Origin: Acidimicrobiia bacterium
GTDB lineage: Bacteria; Actinomycetota; Acidimicrobiia; Spongiisociales; UBA5794
NCBI GenBank assembly: GCA_041393965.1
Contig: JAWKJB010000001.1
Span: 62,001 to 126,000 of the forward strand
DNA: 64,000 nt
Direction: 5' to 3'
Shown here: in pieces, positions 44,945-54,430 of the stretch
How positions within the stretch are numbered: position 1 is the first letter of the stretch
Layout of the letters: each line of letters opens with the position of its first letter
Translations under genes and position numbers: made by a program
The notes under the pieces: generated by a model
The model's database searches: none
What the model saw: the letters and a program-made list of their open reading frames with translations, nothing else
What the model was told of the DNA's origin: nothing

Positions 44945-45575
44945 GAGCCTTCACCGCCTCTCGGAGCACGATGATGGAACCCTTTGGACCCGGCACCGAG
45001 CCCTTCAGCAGGACGAGGTTTCGTTCGGGATCGACCTGCATGACTTCGAGGTTCATCGTGGTGACCTGATCGCCGCCCATGCGTCCGGGAAGGCGCTTGC
45101 CCTTGAAGACTCGCGCCGGAGTTGCACACGCACCGATCGAACCGGGTGCCCTGTGGACTTTGTGTGTTCCGTGGCCGGCTCCCTGACCCTTGAAGTTGTG
45201 GCGCTTCATCACGCCGGCGAAGCCCTTGCCCTTCGAGATGCCAGTCACATCAGCCTTCTGCCCTGCCTCGAGAACATCGGCGATCGTGATCTTCTGGCCG
45301 ACTTCGTAGCCTTCGACCGCATCGACGCGAACTTCAACCAGGTGACGGTGTGGCGGAACGCCAGCTTTGGCGAAGTGGCCCGATGAGGCACGACTCGTCT
45401 TCCCTACCGCCAATTCCTTGAATGCGATCTGGATCGCGGCATAACCATCGGTGTCGACGCGCTTGATCTGGGTCACCACGACCGGCCCTGCCTTGATGGC
45501 GGTGACCGGAACGGCGCGGTTCTCCTCGTCGAAGATCTGGGTCATGCCCAGCTTCTCACCGATGATCGCGTTCAT
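44937..45575 (-). CDS. rplC: 50S ribosomal protein L3
   Basis: 212 residues: [75 protein letters not shown], the signature loop near the peptidyl-transferase centre. It overlaps rpsJ by 4 bp. Confidence 0.98.
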   Translation of the reverse strand: MNAIIGEKLGMTQIFDEENRAVPVTAIKAGPVVVTQIKRVDTDGYAAIQIAFKELAVGKTSRASSGHFAKAGVPPHRHLVEVRVDAVEGYEVGQKITIADVLEAGQKADVTGISKGKGFAGVMKRHNFKGQGAGHGTHKVHRAPGSIGACATPARVFKGKRLPGRMGGDQVTTMNLEVMQVDPERNLVLLKGSVPGPKGSIIVLREAVKAHG

Positions 45576-45883
45576 GTCTTGATCTCGACTTCCACACCGG
45601 CGGGCAGGTCGAGACGCATCAGCGAATCGACCGTCTTGGGGGTCGGCTCGAGGATGTCGATGAGGCGCTTGTGGATCCGCATCTCGAAGTGCTCCCTCGA
45701 TGTCTTGTCGACATGCGGCCCGCGGATCACCGTGTAGCGATGGATACGCGTCGGGAGTGGAACCGGCCCCTTGATCTTCGCCTGGGTGCGCGTCACCGTC
45801 TCCGCGATCTTTTTCGCTGACTCGTCCACGACCGAGTGGTCGTATGCCTTGAGTCGGATACGGATCCGATGCTCATCTGCCAT
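45572..45883 (-). CDS. rpsJ: 30S ribosomal protein S10
   Basis: 103 residues: [42 protein letters not shown] and [24 protein letters not shown]. First gene of the S10 set, separated from tuf by a 68-bp spacer that carries mini-repeats. Confidence 0.98.
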   Translation of the reverse strand: MADEHRIRIRLKAYDHSVVDESAKKIAETVTRTQAKIKGPVPLPTRIHRYTVIRGPHVDKTSREHFEMRIHKRLIDILEPTPKTVDSLMRLDLPAGVEVEIKT

Positions 45884-45908
45884 TGTTTGTTCTCACTTCG
45901 TTCGAATG

Positions 45909-45952
45909 TTCACGGTTCACTGTTGACTGTTGACTGTGAACTGTTGACTGTC
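45909..45952. repeat. Mini-repeat in the tuf-rpsJ spacer
   Basis: A run of GTTCACGGTTCACTG, TTGACTG, TTGACTG, TGAACTG and TTGACTG words. It shares CGGTTCACTGTT and ACTGTGAACTGT with the rpsC tail repeats 4.4 kb away. It lies between the tuf stop and the rpsJ ribosome binding region. Confidence 0.75.
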
Positions 45953-47142
45953 TACTCAATAATTTTGGTGACTCGGCCTGCACCAACCGTGCGGCCACCT
46001 TCACGAATCGCGAACCGTAACCCTTCATCCATCGCGATCGGTTTCCCCAATGTGACCGTCATCTCAGTGTTATCACCAGGCATCACCATCTCAGTCCCAG
46101 ACGGCAACGCAACCGCACCCGTCACATCCGTTGTACGGAAATAAAACTGGGGCCGATACCCATCAAAGAACGGATTGTGACGCCCACCCTCATCTTTGGT
46201 CAACACATACACATTGGCCTCAAACACCGTATGGGGCGTAATCGAACCAGGAGCCGCCACCACCTGACCACGCTCAACATCATCTTTGCCAATACCACGC
46301 AACAACAACCCCACATTGTCACCAGCACGACCCTCATCTAACAACTTACGGAACATCTCAATCCCCGTCACCGTCGTGGTCTGCGAATCACGCAACCCAA
46401 CAATCTCAACCTGATCCCCCACCTTGAGCGTCCCAGACTCAATCCGGCCCGTCACCACCGTGCCACGACCCGTAATCGAAAACACATCCTCAACCGGCAT
46501 CGCAAACGGCTTATCCGTATCACGAACCGGCTCTTCAATATACGAATCCACCGCAGCCATCAACTCAACAATCGCCTCAGCAGCAGACGCATCCCCCTCC
46601 AACGCCTTCAACGCAGAACCCCGCACCACCGGCACCTCATCACCAGGAAACTCATACTCAGACAACAACTCACGAACCTCAAGCTCCACCAGATCCAACA
46701 ACTCATCGTCATCAACCTGATCAACCTTGTTCATAAACACCACCAACGCAGGCACCCCAACCTGACGAGCCAACAACACATGCTCACGCGTCTGAGGCAT
46801 CGGACCATCAGCAGCAGACACCACCAAAATCGCCCCATCCACCTGCGCAGCACCCGTAATCATGTTCTTGACATAATCCGCATGCCCCGGCATATCCACA
46901 TGCGCATAATGCCGATTCTCCGTCTCATACTCCACATGAGCAATCGCAATCGTGATCCCCCGCTCACGCTCCTCAGGCGCCTTATCAATATCCTCAAACG
47001 CCGTAAACACAGACGACCCAGACCCAGACTCAGCCAACACCTTCGTAATCGCAGCCGTCAACGTCGTCTTCCCATGATCAATATGACCCATCGTCCCAAC
47101 ATTCACATGCGGCTTCGACCGCTCAAACTTTTGCTTCGCCAT
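45952..47142 (-). CDS. tuf: Elongation factor Tu
   Basis: Delivers aminoacyl-tRNA to the ribosome. 396 residues: G1 loop GHIDHGKTT (19-27), G3 DMPGHADY near 80 (Met where E. coli has Cys), G4 NKVD, G5 GSALKAL, and normal domains 2 and 3. The protein is ordinary but the DNA is not: in the first 40 codons none ends in C and 39 end in G or T, for example TTG for Leu, GAT for Asp, ATT for Ile. Neighbouring genes favour C-ending codons. The bias relaxes toward the 3' end. It sits 10 bp after fusA. Confidence 0.98.
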   Translation of the reverse strand: MAKQKFERSKPHVNVGTMGHIDHGKTTLTAAITKVLAESGSGSSVFTAFEDIDKAPEERERGITIAIAHVEYETENRHYAHVDMPGHADYVKNMITGAAQVDGAILVVSAADGPMPQTREHVLLARQVGVPALVVFMNKVDQVDDDELLDLVELEVRELLSEYEFPGDEVPVVRGSALKALEGDASAAEAIVELMAAVDSYIEEPVRDTDKPFAMPVEDVFSITGRGTVVTGRIESGTLKVGDQVEIVGLRDSQTTTVTGIEMFRKLLDEGRAGDNVGLLLRGIGKDDVERGQVVAAPGSITPHTVFEANVYVLTKDEGGRHNPFFDGYRPQFYFRTTDVTGAVALPSGTEMVMPGDNTEMTVTLGKPIAMDEGLRFAIREGGRTVGAGRVTKIIE

Positions 47143-47152
47143 GTCGGTTCTC

Positions 47153-49237
47153 CTATTCGCCTCTGACTTTGGCCACGATTTCTTGTGCGGCTTGGGTCGG
47201 TACTTCTTGATATGAGTGGAACTGCATCGTGTAATTCGCGCGGCCCTGCGTGCGGGATCTCAGGTCGCCCACATAGCCGAACATCTCGGCGAGCGGAACG
47301 AGCGCATTGACAACCCGTGACGGGCCTCGGGTCTCCATGGATTCGACCTTTCCCCTGCGGGCGGAGATGTCGCCGATGACATCGCCCATGTAGTCCTCCG
47401 GCGTCACTACTTCGAGCGACATGATCGGTTCGAGCAGCTTCACGCCGGCAGCCTTCGCCGCATCCTGGATCGCCATCGATCCGGCGATCTTGAACGCCAT
47501 CTCGTTGGAGTCGACGCTGTGGCTCGATCCGTCGATGAGCCTCGCCCGCACATCCACGAGGGGGTAGCCGGCAAGGATCCCGCCCTGGAGTGCTTCGCGC
47601 ATGCCCTTTTCGACGGCGGGGATGAACTCGCGGGGCACATTACCGCCCTTGACGGCATCCTCGAACTCGAATCCTGCGCCCGGCTCGAGCGGTTCAAGGT
47701 CGATGACGACATGGCCGTACATACCCGAGCCACCGGTCTGACGCTTGAACTTGGCATCGATCTTGTTGACCGGCCGTTTGATGGTCTCGCGGTAGGCGAC
47801 CTGGGGACGCCCGACATTCGCCTCGACCTTGAACTCGCGGAACAGGCGATCGACGATCACTTCGAGATGGAGCTCCCCCATGCCTTCGATGATGGTCTGG
47901 CCGGTTTCCTCGTCGGTGTGGACATTGAAGGTCGGGTCCTCCTCGGCGAGGCGCGCGAGACCCGTGCCGAGCTTGTCCTGGTCCGACTTCGTCTTCGGTT
48001 CGATCGCGACCGAGATGACGGGATCCGGGAACGACATCGACTCGAGCTGGATCGGGTCGCTCGTCGCCGACAGGGTGTCGCCGGTCTTGGTGTTCTTGAG
48101 CCCTACCGCAGCGACGATGTCGCCGGTCATGACCTCGTCGATGTCCTCTTGCTTCGCTGCATGCATCCGCAACAGGCGACCGAAGCGCTCCTTCTTGCCC
48201 GTCGTGGTGTTGAGCACCGCGTCCCCCTTGTCCGCCGTCCCCGAGTACACACGGAGATAGGTGAGCTTGCCGACATAGGGATCCGACATGATCTTGAAGG
48301 CAAGCGCCGAGAAGGGTTCCGAGTCGAGGGCCTTCCGCTCACGGGTGTCCTCTTCGTTGCCGGGGCTGAACCCACGCATCGGGGGCAGATCCGCCGGTGA
48401 CGGAAGGTAGGCAACAACGGCATCGAGCAATGGCTGGATTCCCTTGTTCTTGAACGCGGTACCGAGCATCACCGGAACGAAGTCCCGGTTGATGGTCCCC
48501 ATCCGAACCACCGACCGGATCTCGTCAGGGGTCAGGTCGTCATCCGAGAGGTACTTCTCGAGGAGGTTCTCATCCTCCGCGGCAACGACATCGAGCATCT
48601 TGGTGCGCCATTCCTCCGCCTTGGCAACGAGCTCCTCGGGGATGTCAACCACGCTGAAACCGGTTCCCTGCTCGTCCTCCCAGACAATGGCTCGCATCTC
48701 GATGAGATCGATGACTCCGAAGAAGTCTGCCTCGGCGCCGATGGGGATCTGGATCGGGACCGGGTTGCCGCCAAGCCGGTCGATGATCGATTGGGTCGCA
48801 GCGAAGAAGTCCGCACCGACACGATCCATCTTGTTGATGAAACAGATCCGGGGGACGCGGTACTTGTCCGCTTGCCGCCAGACGGTCTCGGACTGCGGTT
48901 CGACACCGGAGACGGCGTCAAAGACGGCAACCGCACCGTCAAGCACGCGAAGTGACCGCTCGACTTCAACGGTGAAGTCGACATGGCCGGGCGTGTCGAT
49001 GATGTTGATGGTGTGGCCCGCCCACGAGGTGGTTGTCGCCGCCGAGGTGATCGTGATCCCGCGCTCTTGTTCCTGCTCCATCCAGTCCATGACGGCCGCA
49101 CCCTCGTGTACTTCCCCGATCTTGTGGGTGCGTCCCGTGTAGAAGAGGATCCGCTCGGTTGTCGTCGTCTTGCCCGCGTCGATGTGGGCCATGATTCCGA
49201 TGTTGCGAATGGTCTCGAGTGGGATGGTGCGTGACAT
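47153..49237 (-). CDS. fusA: Elongation factor G
   Basis: GTPase of translocation, 694 residues. G1 [13 protein letters not shown] (17-29), G3 [10 protein letters not shown]4 [10 protein letters not shown]; domain IV contains the conserved [11 protein letters not shown] region and [20 protein letters not shown]. Codon use is C/G-ending like most of the window, unlike tuf next door. It starts 6 bp after rpsG. Confidence 0.98.
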   Translation of the reverse strand: MSRTIPLETIRNIGIMAHIDAGKTTTTERILFYTGRTHKIGEVHEGAAVMDWMEQEQERGITITSAATTTSWAGHTINIIDTPGHVDFTVEVERSLRVLDGAVAVFDAVSGVEPQSETVWRQADKYRVPRICFINKMDRVGADFFAATQSIIDRLGGNPVPIQIPIGAEADFFGVIDLIEMRAIVWEDEQGTGFSVVDIPEELVAKAEEWRTKMLDVVAAEDENLLEKYLSDDDLTPDEIRSVVRMGTINRDFVPVMLGTAFKNKGIQPLLDAVVAYLPSPADLPPMRGFSPGNEEDTRERKALDSEPFSALAFKIMSDPYVGKLTYLRVYSGTADKGDAVLNTTTGKKERFGRLLRMHAAKQEDIDEVMTGDIVAAVGLKNTKTGDTLSATSDPIQLESMSFPDPVISVAIEPKTKSDQDKLGTGLARLAEEDPTFNVHTDEETGQTIIEGMGELHLEVIVDRLFREFKVEANVGRPQVAYRETIKRPVNKIDAKFKRQTGGSGMYGHVVIDLEPLEPGAGFEFEDAVKGGNVPREFIPAVEKGMREALQGGILAGYPLVDVRARLIDGSSHSVDSNEMAFKIAGSMAIQDAAKAAGVKLLEPIMSLEVVTPEDYMGDVIGDISARRGKVESMETRGPSRVVNALVPLAEMFGYVGDLRSRTQGRANYTMQFHSYQEVPTQAAQEIVAKVRGE

Positions 49238-49243
49238 GATTCG

Positions 49244-49711
49244 TTACCAGCGATAGTGGGCAAAGGCCTTGTTGGACTCGGCCATCTTGTGGATGTCCTC
49301 GCGCCGCTTCACGGCCAAACCGGTGCGATTGGCGGCATCGAGGATTTCATTGGCAAGCCGATCGGACATCGCGTTCTCCCGCCTCTTGCGAGCGAACTCA
49401 ACGAGCCAGCGAACGGAGAGTGTCTGTGCACGACGGGCGCGAACCTCGACCGGAACCTGGTAGGACGATCCTCCTACCCGCCTCGTCCTGACCTCCATCT
49501 GGGGCCGGATGTTGTCGATTGCGCGCTTGAGGACAGGCAGAGGATCGGATCCGGTCCGCTTTTCGACGGTGTCCATGGCCGTGTAGACGATGCGGCGTGC
49601 CGCACCCTTCTTGCCCTTCAGCAGCACCTTGTTGATGATCTGGGTGACGAGAACCGACTGGTAAATCGGATCCGGTTCGAGTTTGCGAACCTCTGCGGGT
49701 GCCCTACGCAT
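49244..49711 (-). CDS. rpsG: 30S ribosomal protein S7
   Basis: 155 residues: [20 protein letters not shown], the RNA-binding [18 protein letters not shown] and [33 protein letters not shown]. The ATG shares a base with the rpsL stop (TGATG). Confidence 0.98.
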   Translation of the reverse strand: MRRAPAEVRKLEPDPIYQSVLVTQIINKVLLKGKKGAARRIVYTAMDTVEKRTGSDPLPVLKRAIDNIRPQMEVRTRRVGGSSYQVPVEVRARRAQTLSVRWLVEFARKRRENAMSDRLANEILDAANRTGLAVKRREDIHKMAESNKAFAHYRW

Positions 49712-50082
49712 CAGGAGCCCTTCTTTGCGCCGTAGCGGGACCGCGCCTGTTTGCGACCGTCGACGCCTGCCGCGTCGAGGGCCCCGCGAATGACCTTGTA
49801 TCTCACGCCGGGGAGGTCCTTTACACGACCGCCGCGGACCAAGACGATGGAGTGTTCCTGGAGGTTGTGTCCTTCACCAGGAATGTACGCGGTGACTTCC
49901 ATCCCTGACGAAAGGCGAACACGGGCGACTTTCCGCAGGGCCGAGTTCGGCTTCTTCGGGGTCACGGTGTAGACGCGGGTGCACACGCCGCGCCGTTGAG
50001 GTGAACCGGCGAGGCCGACGGTTCGCATCTTCTTCGTCTTCGGCTTCCGGCCCTGTCGGACCAGTTGCTGCACAGTTGGCAC
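49711..50082 (-). CDS. rpsL: 30S ribosomal protein S12
   Basis: 123 residues: [80 protein letters not shown]. Lys in TPKKPNS and the DLPGVRY loop are the usual streptomycin-resistance sites and look wild type. The start is GTG at 50082, matching the family N-terminus; in-frame sequence to 50289 is leader. First gene of the str operon. Confidence 0.97.
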   Translation of the reverse strand: MPTVQQLVRQGRKPKTKKMRTVGLAGSPQRRGVCTRVYTVTPKKPNSALRKVARVRLSSGMEVTAYIPGEGHNLQEHSIVLVRGGRVKDLPGVRYKVIRGALDAAGVDGRKQARSRYGAKKGS

Positions 50083-50386
50083 GCTCTTTGTCTCTCTTGT
50101 TGACACACCCCGACCCGAAAACCCGGGTATCGGAGTTCTGACGAACGAAAATCGGCACCGTCGCCGGAGGCGGCAGAGCCGATCCCATGTGTGAACCGCT
50201 TCCGGCACAACAGCGCCGCGGGGCGCCTCCGGGTACCGGCGGGTTCGGTCGGGAAAACCTGGATCGCAGTATACGCCGTGCCGGAGCAAACCGCACTGTG
50301 AGCAGGGTCTCGCTCGTGGTCCGTCGCCCGCACATGGGGAGCGCGTGTCGCCGGTGAGACGCCTTCATCAGTTGGGTGAGGACCAC
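50083..50386 (-). promoter_or_regulatory. Leader and promoter of the str operon
   Basis: 304 bp with no supported gene. Minus-strand TATACT (50273-50268) matches 5 of 6 bases of the -10 consensus; no good -35 is seen. It predicts a start near 50261 and a leader of about 180 nt before rpsL, including a short CCCGGGTTTTCGGG-type foldback near 50110-50130. A feedback site for S7 is possible but not identified. Confidence 0.45.
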
Positions 50387-51022
50387 CTAGGCCAAACCGT
50401 GCTTGACGGCGAGGACGGCTGCCTGGGTGCGGTCGTGGACGCCGAGCTTGCCGAGCACCATGCTGACATAGTTGCGGACGGTTCCTTCCGACAGGAAGAG
50501 CCGCTCGGCGATCTCGGCGTTCGACAAGCCCTTGCCGATGAGGACGAGGACTTCACGCTCGCGATCCGTGAGGTTCGAGGCGACCTGTGTGGCGTCGTCC
50601 GACCCGTTGGCGACACGGACGAGAAGCCCGCCTGCAACGGCGGGATCAAGGTGGGTTTCACCATCGATGGTTCCCCGGATGGCGTCGATGAGACGCTGCC
50701 TCGGGGTGTCCTTGAGCAGATAGCCTGCAGCACCGGCCCGGATAGCGTCGAGGACCCAACTCTCATCCGCGTAGGTCGTCAGGACGAGGATGCGGGTTTC
50801 GGGTGCGAATCGGAGGATCTCGCGAATCGCCTGGACACCGTTCATGATGGGCATGTGGAGATCCATAAGCACGAGGTCGATGTCTCCGTTCGTGACCCGC
50901 GCGACCGCTTCGGCGCCGTTCGCCGTGACGGAGACGACCGCGAAGTCCGGGACGATGTCGAGCATGCTGCGCAGACCCTCCCGCACGACTTCCTGGTCGT
51001 CGCAGATCAAGATGTTGATCAT
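50387..51022 (-). CDS. LuxR/NarL-family response regulator
   Basis: 211 residues: receiver domain with Asp8-Asp9, phospho-acceptor Asp54 (LVLMDLHMP), Thr82 and Lys104 (GYLLKDTP), then an HTH of the LuxR type (LTDREREVLVLIGKGLSNAEIAERLFLSEGTVRNYVSMVLGKLGVHDRTQAA, about 148-200). It overlaps its kinase gene by 4 bp. The likely target is the divergent promoter with palindromes at 52346-52386, plus unknown sites elsewhere. Confidence 0.95.
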   Translation of the reverse strand: MINILICDDQEVVREGLRSMLDIVPDFAVVSVTANGAEAVARVTNGDIDLVLMDLHMPIMNGVQAIREILRFAPETRILVLTTYADESWVLDAIRAGAAGYLLKDTPRQRLIDAIRGTIDGETHLDPAVAGGLLVRVANGSDDATQVASNLTDREREVLVLIGKGLSNAEIAERLFLSEGTVRNYVSMVLGKLGVHDRTQAAVLAVKHGLA

Positions 51023-52257
51023 CGTCCGCCGCTCGCTACGACGAAGCGCACGGCCGTACCGCCGCTGTCGGATCGGTCGATCGTGAGTTCGCCCCCGGCA
51101 AGGGACGCGCGCTCGAGCATGCCAACGAGGCCGTGGTGTCCCTCGGCGGGGACGGCTCCCGGGTCGAAGCCGCTCCCGTCGTCGGTGACGGTCACCGCGA
51201 TCTCGTCACCGATGTGGGCGCTGATCGCGATGTGGGATGCCGCGGCGTGGCGAACCGCGTTGGCAACGGCTTCCTCAACGATGCGATAGACGGTGTGCTC
51301 GGTCGTTGGCGATACGGAGGTGTCTCGAACGGTCACGGATGCTGTGGTGGTGATGCCCGATCTCGCGGTTGTGTCCTGCGCAAGCCACTCGAGTGCGCCA
51401 CCGAGTCCGAGGTTCTCGACTGGTGACGCACGGAGGTTCTCGATTGCCCTGCGAGCCTCGGCGAGTCCGCTTCGCGTGTCCGCGAGGGCGCGCTCGAGAT
51501 GCTCTCGGGCTCGCGTCTCGTCGGTGTCCCACAGTGCTTCGGCCGCCTCGAGCTGGACAACCGTTCCGGTCAGCGTGTGGGCGAGCGTGTCGTGCATCTC
51601 GCGAGCAAGCCTCGTGCGTTCGCGTTCGGTGGCGAGGCGTTCAGTCGTGGCGGTGAGCAGCCGAAGTTCTTCGGTGGCTTCTCGCTGTCGAGCCATCAGT
51701 TTCGTGACGAAGAACCCGACGAAGGCGAACAGGAACCCTTGACCGATGACGACGATGGCGACGATCTCGAGGTCGAGGTTGTATGCCACCAGTCGTTCTT
51801 CGTATGCCGTGAACACGCTTGCGATCATCATCAGCTGAGCGAGGGATGCCGCGATCGCGAACACGACCACCCATCGGTATCGGTATTGCCATGCGATCAG
51901 GATGAACGGGACGAACAGCAAGAAGAAGAGAACCCAGTAGTCGGCGAGAGCATCGTTCGGTGAGGATCCCGCGGCAAGCCGCCCGCTGATCGTTCGCGCC
52001 GCATCGCCGAGGGGCGCGACGGTGGCGAGCGTGATCGCAATGGGAAGGAACCAACGGCCGGTGGCTTTGGCGAACCAGGGAACCAAGAGGAACACGAGCA
52101 AGACACCGAACAGGGCGACCCCCACGCCGGGGAACTGTGGGGGCGAAGGAGGATCATCTGAGTTGACGCCGATCACGACCACTGCGAGGAAGCCGAGCCG
52201 AATGCCCACATACCACCGGAAGAGATTCAGGAGTCCCGGTTCGATCGTGGTCGTCAT
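51019..52257 (-). CDS. Two-component sensor histidine kinase (HisKA_3 family)
   Basis: 412 residues: about five to six membrane helices in the first 190 residues, short external loops, then a coiled segment, a HisKA_3 dimerisation domain with His222 in REMHDTLAHTLTG, and an HATPase with EEAVANAVRHAAASHI, DDGSGFDPGAVP and GHHGLVGMLERASLAGG. Few external residues suggest it senses the membrane itself. I chose ATG at 52257, just before the first helix; the frame is open to a GTG at 52371, adding a His-rich stretch (HPSHASHPHKHH) that overlaps the palindromes. Partner of the downstream regulator. Confidence 0.93.
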   Translation of the reverse strand: MTTTIEPGLLNLFRWYVGIRLGFLAVVVIGVNSDDPPSPPQFPGVGVALFGVLLVFLLVPWFAKATGRWFLPIAITLATVAPLGDAARTISGRLAAGSSPNDALADYWVLFFLLFVPFILIAWQYRYRWVVVFAIAASLAQLMMIASVFTAYEERLVAYNLDLEIVAIVVIGQGFLFAFVGFFVTKLMARQREATEELRLLTATTERLATERERTRLAREMHDTLAHTLTGTVVQLEAAEALWDTDETRAREHLERALADTRSGLAEARRAIENLRASPVENLGLGGALEWLAQDTTARSGITTTASVTVRDTSVSPTTEHTVYRIVEEAVANAVRHAAASHIAISAHIGDEIAVTVTDDGSGFDPGAVPAEGHHGLVGMLERASLAGGELTIDRSDSGGTAVRFVVASGGR

Positions 52258-52345
52258 GTGGTGTTTGTGAGGGTGGCTGGCGTGACTCGGGTGAGCATCA
52301 TGGGGGCATTGTGCCGTCGTGTGCCGCGGTTCCACAGTGTTTGCC

Positions 52346-52362
52346 GTCATGTCGGACATGAC
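52346..52362. promoter_or_regulatory. Palindrome 1 upstream of the two-component system
   Basis: GTCATGT-CGG-ACATGAC, perfect 7-bp arms around 3 bp. It lies between the kinase gene and the divergent lipoprotein gene. Confidence 0.5.
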
Positions 52363-52365
52363 AGA

Positions 52366-52386
52366 TGTCACAGCCGGTTTGTGACA
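52366..52386. promoter_or_regulatory. Palindrome 2 upstream of the two-component system
   Basis: TGTCACA (52366-52372), 7 nt, TGTGACA (52380-52386): perfect arms. It starts 3 bp after palindrome 1 and ends 16 bp before the -35 of the lipoprotein promoter, a suitable activator position. Confidence 0.5.
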
Positions 52387-52402
52387 GCGGTGACTGTTCG
52401 AG

Positions 52403-52432
52403 TTGACGAGGGGGTGATCGAATAGTCATACA
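52403..52432 (+). promoter_or_regulatory. Promoter of the 52457 lipoprotein gene
   Basis: TTGACG (52403-52408), 18 nt, CATACA (52427-52432). The -10 resembles the CATACT box of the cimA leader. The start would be near 52439. Confidence 0.5.
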
Positions 52433-52456
52433 CGACGCCACACATGGAGGTGGATC

Positions 52457-52945
52457 ATGAAGAAAGCACTTGTTGCGGCACTGGTAGGACTCGCGGTCAT
52501 CGCTTCGGCGTGCAGCATCGATGTCGAAGCGAATCCGGATGGGTCCCTGACGGTGACATCGCACATCGAAGAAGCGCGTTTCCAGGCGGCGCTCGACGCG
52601 ATGGTCGATGATCCGGCTGTCGAGCAGCTCGAAGTCGAGTTCTTCGACGGCTATGTGACGGTTTCCGGGACCGGACCCGACGAGTTCACAGGCGAGATCG
52701 CCACGATCGAGTTCCGGGCCGATCTCGGAGTCGAGGACGGACATCTGGCGGTCGATATCTCGGACGCGACCTACAACGGCAACGAGGTCCCGCGTTGGAT
52801 GGTTGCGATCTGGAATGAGAGCCTTGCGAGGAGCCTCGAGCGGGAAGGACGCAAGGATCCCGATTCGACCCTGACCACCGTTGAGGTCACCGACGACGAC
52901 ATCACAATGGTCTGGCATGTCGAGACCGAGGCAAGCAAGACCTGA
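52457..52945 (+). CDS. Putative lipoprotein divergent from the two-component system
   Basis: 162 residues. Signal peptide MKKALVAALVGLAVIASACS with lipobox Cys19, then a mature domain with alternating beta-like segments (VEANPDGSLTVTSHIEEARF, LEVEFFDGYVTVSGTGPDEFTG, LGVEDGHLAVDISDA) suggestive of an elongated beta-sheet fold. I do not recognise the family. GGAGG sits 6 nt before the ATG. Its placement opposite a membrane-sensing kinase suggests it is a target or an accessory of that system; this is inference. Confidence 0.78.
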   Translation: MKKALVAALVGLAVIASACSIDVEANPDGSLTVTSHIEEARFQAALDAMVDDPAVEQLEVEFFDGYVTVSGTGPDEFTGEIATIEFRADLGVEDGHLAVDISDATYNGNEVPRWMVAIWNESLARSLEREGRKDPDSTLTTVEVTDDDITMVWHVETEASKT

Positions 52946-52965
52946 TCCCTGGCAGTAGCCGCCGA

Positions 52966-53005
52966 GGATCCCCCGACTTCTCAGATAGGGAAGGTCGGGG
53001 GATCC
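52966..53005. terminator. Bidirectional terminator overlapping a coding end
   Basis: GGATCCCCCGAC (52966-52977) pairs perfectly with GTCGGGGGATCC (52994-53005). It lies 21 bp after the lipoprotein stop, and its right arm encodes the last codons of the convergent protease (ending PPTFPI). There is no long T-tract on either side. Confidence 0.7.
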
Positions 53006-53709
53006 TTCGGTGGCTCTTGAGGAGGCGACACTCCAGGCGGCTCTCCCCCCGCCGTGTCCCGGGCCCTTGGTTCGTGGTTCGTTCGAAGGAAGTCGCCCAA
53101 GCCCATGAAGGCGAAGACCACCACGATGATCGCGGCGAACACGAAACCGTTCACGATCGCCACGGGCACCGCGATCGCCACCGCGGTCCAGGTAACGATC
53201 TGCGCGATGAGCGGCGCCCGTCGCTCGTCGAAGACCGCGATCAGATGGAGGACCATGTGTCCGCCGTCGAGCGGCATGATCGGGATCCAGTTCAGGATGC
53301 CCCAAACAAGTGCCGCGAACACGAAATAGCCGAGGAAGTCGATGGACGCGTCCGGCCACCGGTCGAACATGCCAAGCCTTCCGAGGCCGATGATGGCGAG
53401 ACCCGCGACGATCCCGACACCTGACCCCATGGCCGAGATCGTGAACGATCTGCCATGGCTCATGGGTTGTTCGCCCTCGGTGAACGATGTCAACCCACCA
53501 AGGCCGTACAGGGTGATGCTCACCTTGCGGGCCCCGAATGCCTTGGCCGTGAGGCCGTGGCCGAGTTCGTGGAGCAGGATTGCGATGAACACGGCACCAA
53601 CCCACAGGCTCACCGCAGCAACGGAACTCCTCGGCCCGAGCACCGCGATGATGAGGAAGGAGATGTGGATCTCGATGGGGATGCCGAACAGACGGAACCG
53701 AAGCATCAC
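52981..53709 (-). CDS. Site-2 protease family membrane metalloprotease
   Basis: 242 residues, compact M50 enzyme with about six membrane helices. HELGH (47-51) and MPLDGGH (145-151) provide the zinc site. There are no PDZ or CBS domains; the tail after about 215 is Pro and Glu rich. The second site-2 protease of this window. The MM start offers two ATGs. Possible substrates include membrane-anchored anti-sigma factors; none is encoded nearby. Confidence 0.9.
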   Translation of the reverse strand: MMLRFRLFGIPIEIHISFLIIAVLGPRSSVAAVSLWVGAVFIAILLHELGHGLTAKAFGARKVSITLYGLGGLTSFTEGEQPMSHGRSFTISAMGSGVGIVAGLAIIGLGRLGMFDRWPDASIDFLGYFVFAALVWGILNWIPIMPLDGGHMVLHLIAVFDERRAPLIAQIVTWTAVAIAVPVAIVNGFVFAAIIVVVFAFMGLGDFLRTNHEPRARDTAGGEPPGVSPPQEPPKDPPTFPI

Positions 53710-53753
53710 CGCAAGATATCAGGCACCCGCTGCACCTGACTCGCCGCAGCTTC

Positions 53754-54176
53754 CTACAGGTTGATGTCGAACAGCGGTCCGATCAGTTGGAGTCCGATCG
53801 CGTCGCCAATCCAGGCGAAGAGAACGAACAGCATGATCCCTGCACCGGCGATCGACAGGTTCTTCATGAAGCTGGTCATCTCGATCTGGGCGACCATCCC
53901 TTCATCCGTCCAGAAATGGTGGACCATGAAGGCCGCGGTGAGACACCACAGTGCGATCAGAAGCGCACCGAGATCCGTCCAGACACCGAGAATGACCGAA
54001 AGGCCACCGGCAAGGATCCAGATCCCTGACAGGTACACCATCGTCGATGCGCTTGCAACACCACGCATCTGTGCATATTCGGCGGTGTTCTTGTGTTGGA
54101 GGAGATGACCAGCGATCGCGGAGCTGACGAAGATCAAGCCGAACAGGATTCGGCCCACCAGAATCAGCCATTCCAT
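53754..54176 (-). CDS. DoxX family membrane protein
   Basis: 140 residues with four membrane helices; MEWLILVGRILFGLIFVSSAIAGHL is the DoxX N-terminal signature and GIWILAGGLSVILGVWTDLGALLIALW the second-third helices. ATG at 54176 has AGGAGG 7 nt upstream; the frame extends to 54239 without support. TATTGT (54205-54200) may be its -10. It lies 44 bp before the protease gene, probably co-transcribed. Confidence 0.85.
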   Translation of the reverse strand: MEWLILVGRILFGLIFVSSAIAGHLLQHKNTAEYAQMRGVASASTMVYLSGIWILAGGLSVILGVWTDLGALLIALWCLTAAFMVHHFWTDEGMVAQIEMTSFMKNLSIAGAGIMLFVLFAWIGDAIGLQLIGPLFDINL

Positions 54177-54430
54177 GGGTACCTCCTTGTCCGAACCGAA
54201 CAATACACGCCAGCGATCGAGGCGGCCGGCGATCAGCACCGTGGGTCAGATCGGACAACCGGGTTCCGACAGAGAACCTCTGGCTCAGAGCGACGCTCTC
54301 GTCGAGGCAGGTTCCACCCGAGAAGCAAGATCACCACATCTTCCAACCCGCCCCGGTGAACCGACATCTGACCTCACGACGACGGCATCAACGACCGACG
54401 CCGGACTCTCGCGAGACGATGCGGTTCGGG
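54177..54430. other. Intergenic region after rpoC
   Basis: 254 bp between the rpoC stop and the DoxX gene. Apart from the DoxX ribosome binding site and a possible -10 (54205-54200) nothing was identified, and no clear rpoC terminator is visible. Confidence 0.4.

Noticed and set aside
52258..52371. His-rich N-terminal extension of the histidine kinase
   Set aside because: No ribosome binding site or -10 supports the GTG at 52371, and it overlaps the palindromes. Kept only as an alternative start.
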